Shown here: piece after piece, positions 6,341-10,209 of the stretch
Layout of the letters: each line of letters starts with the position of its first letter
How positions within the stretch are numbered: the first letter of the stretch is position 1
Origin: Entamoeba histolytica HM-1:IMSS
Taxonomy: Eukaryota; Evosea; Mastigamoebida; Endamoebidae
Assembly: GCF_000208925.1 (NCBI RefSeq)
Contig: NW_001914993.1
Coordinates: 31,430-41,638, forward strand
DNA: 10,209 nt
Direction of reading: 5' to 3'
Notes under the pieces: model-generated
Seen by the model: only the letters and a program-made list of their open reading frames with translations
What the model was told of the DNA's origin: nothing
Database searches by the model: none
Program-made: the position numbers and the translations under genes

Positions 6341-6906
6341 TACTAATAGTTTCTTCTTCTTTTTCTATTTGTTTTTGTTTTTTCTCGTGCAAGAAAATAC
6401 CATCTTCTCCATATTGTTGATGATGTATATTCTTTAACATTGATTTTCTTTATTTCTTCTACTTCTTGTGGTATAAATATTTTAATTTCTTCTTCAAAGA
6501 GTCTTTTCCAATATTCTTGGTTTTGTATTTCAATCATTTCTTTTCTTTGATTTTTGTTTTGTTTCTTATTTTGATATTGTTTATATCTTCTTTGTGTGTT
6601 ATTATGGGATTTATTTCTATTATATTGATATTATTGTTTATTTCTATTGAAATAATTATTAAAGTGTTTATGACGATGATTATGAATGAAGTGATGAGTG
6701 AAATGATTTGTATCATCTATGTTGTGATAATTATTGTTATAATTATTATTGTAATGATTAGTGTGATTATTCATGTATTTCTGTCAATACAGATAATACC
6801 TATTTTCACTCATTCTTCTATCATTTATATTTCTTGGTTGATATGAATTTCTTCTTCTTTGATTATTTGTTTTTCTATATTTTTTGTGGTGTCTCATGTA
6901 ATGCAT
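6341..6906 (-). pseudogene. LINE N-terminal region, Asn/His-rich and basic, broken
   Basis: From the ATG at 6906-6904 the frame reads MHYMRHHKKYRKTNNQRRRN and runs to about 6430 with only two stops (TGA near 6780, TAA near 6630). The middle is exceptionally rich in Asn and His, with segments NNHTNHYNNNYNNNYHN and FTHHFIHNHRHKHFNNYF. It then passes to IEIQNQEYWKRLFEEEIKIF, which starts the charged part. A second ATG lies at 6897-6895. A basic His/Asn-rich start would suit RNA binding. It might instead be the first ORF of a two-ORF element or an unrelated gene fused by insertion, since no homology anchors it. Confidence 0.5.
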
Positions 6907-7266
6907 CTTTTTGTTTGATGTTGTTGTAATAACAAATAAATGACAAACAAATAAAGAAAATAAATAAGAAAGAATGTTTTATTGTTGTATTTTCAAATTA
7001 ATTGATAATTAATATTAATAAATTAATGAAATGAACATTAATGAGAATAATTCAATTTACATAAAATGAAATAAAAAGAATGATAAATAATTAATATTTC
7101 AATGAATAAAATACTGTTTAACATTAATATTTTATATATTAAGTATTTCATTTATTATTCATTCTATTGAAATTATTGTTTATATAAAATATAAACTATC
7201 ATATTTTATATTAATTTATTGAAAATAAATTTAAATAAAAATTTATTTATTTTATTTAATGTTTTT
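6907..7266. other. Very AT-rich spacer upstream of the LINE remnant
   Basis: No gene is seen; stops are dense on both strands. It contains short dyads, for example GTTTATATAAAATATAAAC at 7178-7196 (7-bp arms, 5-base loop), and a loose inverted similarity between about 7085-7110 and 7140-7175. Such structures arise easily in AT-rich DNA. The 5' untranslated part of the LINE would lie at the left end of this stretch if it survives. Confidence 0.4.
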
Positions 7267-8330
7267 AATTATTTCATCAAATTATATTGTAGAAATATAA
7301 TCATATCGTCTTTCTAATGATGTTCCATAATTATACTCATTAATTATTATTTTAATTATTTCTTCTTTATGATGAATATTGATGACAAATTATTTTCTAG
7401 TTCTTTTTTTATCAACAAATTCAATATCTTCTTTTACAAACATAAATATTTTTGGTAATTTTGTTTTCTATTTATTTCTTTCACTTCTTTCTTGTTCTTC
7501 CTCTTGTTGATTTTTTTATGAAGAATAATTTATTTAGTTTTAGTTCTTTCAATTTCCAAATCACAATAATTAGTTTCTTCTATATATTTCATTCTTTTAT
7601 TTCTTTTCTTTATTTCACTTATTTGATTTATTTGGTTATTCTTTTCTTGTTTAATGTTTTATTCTTTTCTATATTTTTCATCGTTAATGCTATGATAAGC
7701 ATTATCTCTTTTTCAACTTCTTCATTATTCGGTGTTAATATTTTTCCTTGTCAATATCCTTACATTTTCATTTTATCTTTGTGCATTATCATAACAAGAT
7801 GAACTTTTTGATTCATTAAATTATATTGGAAATTGATTATTTTCTAGTTATTTTATTGACAAATTCCAACAATTTTTTGTTATTATTTATCTATTTTTAT
7901 TTTCTTCTTTTCTTCATGAACTTCTTTATGAATATAATATTAACATTTAATCAACATGATAAAAACATATCTCTAAATGCCTGATATTGGAAAATAATAT
8001 TCTATAATATTTTATAAAAGCCTTGATTAAAATTCAAAACAATATTAATTATTTAAAATTCTTTTTATTCTTTTTTTAATATAATCAACTATTTATTCAT
8101 ATATATATTCTTTTCATTCTTCATTGTCTTGTAACACATACATATTAATAATAAATATATCATTCATCACTTTCTCATTATGAACATTTTGTTTCTGTGG
8201 TTTTTGGTTTTGCGTTATTATTTTTCTTTTAAAACATTCTTCTTCATTTTGAATTTACAAAATATACTTTTCAATCAGTTGTATTTCAATTGACAAATAA
8301 TTTAATTTGTTTAATACTCATTAATTGTAT
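7267..8330 (-). pseudogene. Unidentified decayed coding remnant, probably a second mobile element
   Basis: The minus strand gives several protein-like pieces in shifting frames: SIEIQLIEKYIL and QNEEECFKRKIITQNQKP (about 8300-8200), EKVMNDIFIINMYVLQDNEE (about 8180-8120), GKILTPNNEEVEKEIMLIIA (about 7760-7690), and FVKEDIEFVDKKRTRK followed by NEYNYGTSLERRYDYISTI (about 7445-7290). Stops and frame changes are numerous. The pieces are Lys/Glu/Ile-rich like the LINE, but no polymerase, integrase or transposase motif was recognised. The direction is the same as the LINE. It may be the remains of another LINE or of a DNA transposon, or an old host gene. Confidence 0.4.
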
Positions 8331-8389
8331 TTAGTTGTTAGTTGTTTAAAAGTAAGTAAACATGACAATTATTTATTTATCAATTTGAT

Positions 8390-8452
8390 GAATTGAAGTT
8401 ATTTATTATTAAAAAACATTTCATTTTCATTTGAAATAAATAACTACAATTC
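8390..8452. repeat. 18-bp inverted repeat with one mismatch
   Basis: The left arm GAATTGAAGTTATTTATT (8390-8407) pairs with the right arm AATAAATAACTACAATTC (8435-8452) at 17 of 18 positions across a 27-base loop. It includes G and C positions, so it is less likely to be chance than a pure A/T dyad. It lies just beyond the start side of the unidentified remnant. It could be a hairpin of a transcript, a terminal structure of an element, or a short palindromic insertion. Confidence 0.6.
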
Positions 8453-8960
8453 TACATTTTTTTAAATATTCTTCACAACATATTTTATTTAAATGAAAAA
8501 CAACAAAATAAATTTAAAAATAAAATATTTTATCGAATGTTACATAACCATTATTGTTGTTGTTTTTATTTAATTTTACATAAAAAATGTATTTTTGAAA
8601 TAAAAGGAAATAGAAAATATTTAAAAATAAACGAATAAATTTATCGATAATTTAACATGACAGTTTGTTTTTGTTTATTAGTTTGAAATACAAACATCAT
8701 TAAATAAAAATAAATTTGTAATGTTATGGTTGAATAAAAACGATTAAATAATTTTACATAATTTTTAAAATATATTTATTATTATAATTTTTAATTTCCA
8801 TTAAACAATTATTTATTTAGTCACAATGATTATATTTTTATTCATGAATTATCAGTTAGAATGAATGATGATAATGATGTTAAATAATCAAAATAAAAGA
8901 ATGAAATATGATTAAATTATTTATTATTTCATCTTCAATAAACAAAAATATTATCAATTT
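8453..8960. other. AT-rich DNA with A- and T-rich patches, nothing assigned
   Basis: No open frame on either strand gives a protein-like translation, and stops occur every few codons. The sequence is runs of A and T with isolated G or C. No tRNA, rRNA or tandem array was seen. Confidence 0.45.
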
Positions 8961-10209
8961 TAATATTTTGTCATATTAAATATTTTAATAACTAAAACAT
9001 TGATTATTTCTATTATGTTATTTAATGTAATTTATTTTGATTTTTTATTTGATTTCTTTTATTTATTGTGTATTTATAATAATTATTTCATTTATTTTCT
9101 CTTTTATTTCTTATTCTTATTTTATTATCTTATTTTTATTTATCATTTATTATCTTTATTAATTTAATTGATTGAAGTGGTGTTGATAAAACAATGAATT
9201 AGAAATAAAACAGTCATTAAATAAAAATAAGATAAATAAATGATATTATTTATTTTCTATTATTCTTTATTTAAATGAGAATAATCATTTCTTTATACTT
9301 TATTATTGTTTATTCTTCTTTTATTATTTGGTTTTGAATTAATGAGAATGTTGATTTTCTATTCATTATTCTTTTATTTAAATTAATTTGATTTCATCAT
9401 TTTAATTATTTTCATTCAATTAGTCTTTCTTTATTTCTTATATTATTATTTATAATTTCATTTATTATTATTATCATCATTTATATCATTTTATTTTCTC
9501 ATTATTATTTCTTATTATTTGATTTCATTCTTTCTATTATTATTTATTATATTTCTTATTAAATTACTTCATCATAATCAATTATTATTTGATTTTTCAT
9601 TATTTGATTTTGTATTAATATTTGTGTGTTGTTTCTGATTTTCATTCTTCATTTCTCATTCATTTTCATTTAATAAAATAGAAGAATAAAAATAATGAAA
9701 GAAGATAAATAAAATAAGAATAAAATAAGATAAAATCAATGATATTGTTATTATATTATTATGTTATTTTAGTTTTGATTTTATATTATTATTTTATTTT
9801 TATCTTTTATAAACATCATTCATTTCTTCTTTTTGTCATTTCCTCTTTTCTAAACATCACTCAATTTATTCTATTTCTTTCCATTTCATTCTATTTTCTT
9901 TATTCTTGTTGTTATTTTATTTATTTCTTCTTTTATCATTTCTCATTTCTTGTTTATTCATGTTTGTTGTATATTTTATTATTATTATTTATTTTATGTT
10001 GTGTTATTCTTATTTATCTTTCTTATTATGTTTTGTTTATTATTGTTTAAATAGAAAATAAGAATGAATAAAATAAAGAATAAGAAATAATAACATAAAT
10101 ATGTTGATGTATTTTATCATTTCTTTATTTGTTTCTTATTATTATTTCTATTACCTTATTCATTTGATTCATAATGAATTAATTCAATGAAATAATACAA
10201 ATAAATTGT
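8961..10209. repeat. Low-complexity T-rich DNA with blocks of opposite strand bias
   Basis: Most of this stretch is made of TTATT, TCATT, TTTCTT and TATTATT words on the plus strand. It is interrupted by short blocks of the opposite, A/G-rich bias at about 9215-9240, 9675-9735 and 10050-10100. The open plus-strand frame at 9739-10050 encodes only Phe/Leu/Ile/Tyr/Ser and is a product of composition. The A/G-rich block near 9700-9735 is roughly the reverse complement of sequence near 9105-9150, sharing simple words, not a clean repeat. Confidence 0.5.
9810..9891 (+). repeat. Possible 41-bp imperfect tandem pair
   Basis: TAAACATCATTCA (9810-9822) recurs as TAAACATCACTCA (9851-9863), 12 of 13 identical, at a spacing of exactly 41 bases. 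The remainder of each unit is pyrimidine-rich and only loosely similar. It may be an old duplication or chance within simple sequence. Confidence 0.25.

Larger units (their letters stand above)
3641..6906 (-). mobile_element. Decayed R4-type LINE retrotransposon, 3' truncated
   Basis: Reading the minus strand from 6906 down gives a nearly continuous coding-like translation that switches frame many times and carries several stops. The order is an Asn/His-rich basic N-terminus, Glu/Lys-rich probable coiled-coil segments, an INFWKGIYE segment near 4830, and a reverse transcriptase palm. The GIIQGDSLSPLLF and YMDDLK variants of the polymerase motifs are typical of the R4/Dong-like non-LTR clade, to which the known Entamoeba LINEs belong. 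Those elements end in a restriction-like endonuclease, but here homology fades just after YLGIEI near 3751, so that part is missing or unrecognisable. The ends are approximate. The element cannot be active. Confidence 0.78.

Noticed and set aside
6534..6716. Minus-strand frame rich in Ile and Asn
   Set aside because: A neighbouring minus-strand frame gives the Asn/His-rich protein continuous with flanking LINE segments.
6466..6846. Plus-strand frame with many Ile/Val, resembling a multi-pass membrane protein
   Set aside because: It is the complement of the Asn/His-rich LINE N-terminus, which has better coding signs on the minus strand.
7452..7802. Plus-strand 116-codon hydrophobic frame
   Set aside because: Composition effect of T-rich DNA; the minus strand carries the more protein-like remnant.
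9739..10050. Plus-strand 103-codon frame of Tyr/Phe/Leu/Ile/Ser
   Set aside because: It lies in low-complexity DNA with no conserved motif; the open length follows from the lack of A-rich stop codons.
1..10209. tRNA genes or CRISPR-like arrays
   Set aside because: No T-arm consensus and no regularly spaced identical repeats were found by eye on either strand.

Overview
The window looks like nuclear DNA of an Entamoeba-type amoeba. It is extremely AT-rich and the genes are small. Four very short introns can be inferred. All four begin GTTTGT (once GTTTGG), and three of the four end in TAG. One decayed transposon has an R4-type LINE reverse transcriptase. Short introns with the GTTTGT...TAG signature and R4-type LINEs with many dead copies are established features of Entamoeba. 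The species cannot be told from the sequence, and the genus is an inference.

Left third (1-3288) is the gene-bearing part, with all firm genes on the plus strand. It starts with the last 44 codons of a protein cut by the window edge (possibly a protein kinase tail). Next is a 99-residue nucleoplasmin-like protein in two exons (249-594). Then comes an unrecognised protein in two exons (1313-1848), whose frame seems to continue to 2020 after two one-base losses in A runs. Last is a compact three-exon gene (2462-3288) for the mRNA-decapping enzyme Dcp2, with both the N-terminal regulatory domain and a perfect Nudix box. None of these genes is complete as a single ATG-initiated open frame; each becomes a convincing protein only when the mini-introns are removed.

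Middle (about 3640-6906, minus strand) is one long decayed LINE. Read from 6906 downwards it has an Asn/His-rich basic N-terminus, a Lys/Glu-rich linker region, then reverse transcriptase motifs (LIYKKGDK, DISKAYDS, QGDSLSPLLF, YMDDLK). It loses homology just past the palm, so the expected C-terminal endonuclease is absent. It has many frameshifts and several stops.

Right part (6907-10209) has no intact gene. A second minus-strand Lys/Asn/Glu-rich coding remnant lies at about 7267-8330 and was not identified. An 18-bp inverted repeat with one mismatch sits just beyond it (8390-8452). The last 1.2 kb is T-rich low-complexity sequence. The window therefore goes from a small housekeeping gene cluster (chromatin, mRNA turnover) into a transposon graveyard. 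No new defence or enzymatic system was seen; the main value lies in the hidden spliced genes and the unidentified remnants.
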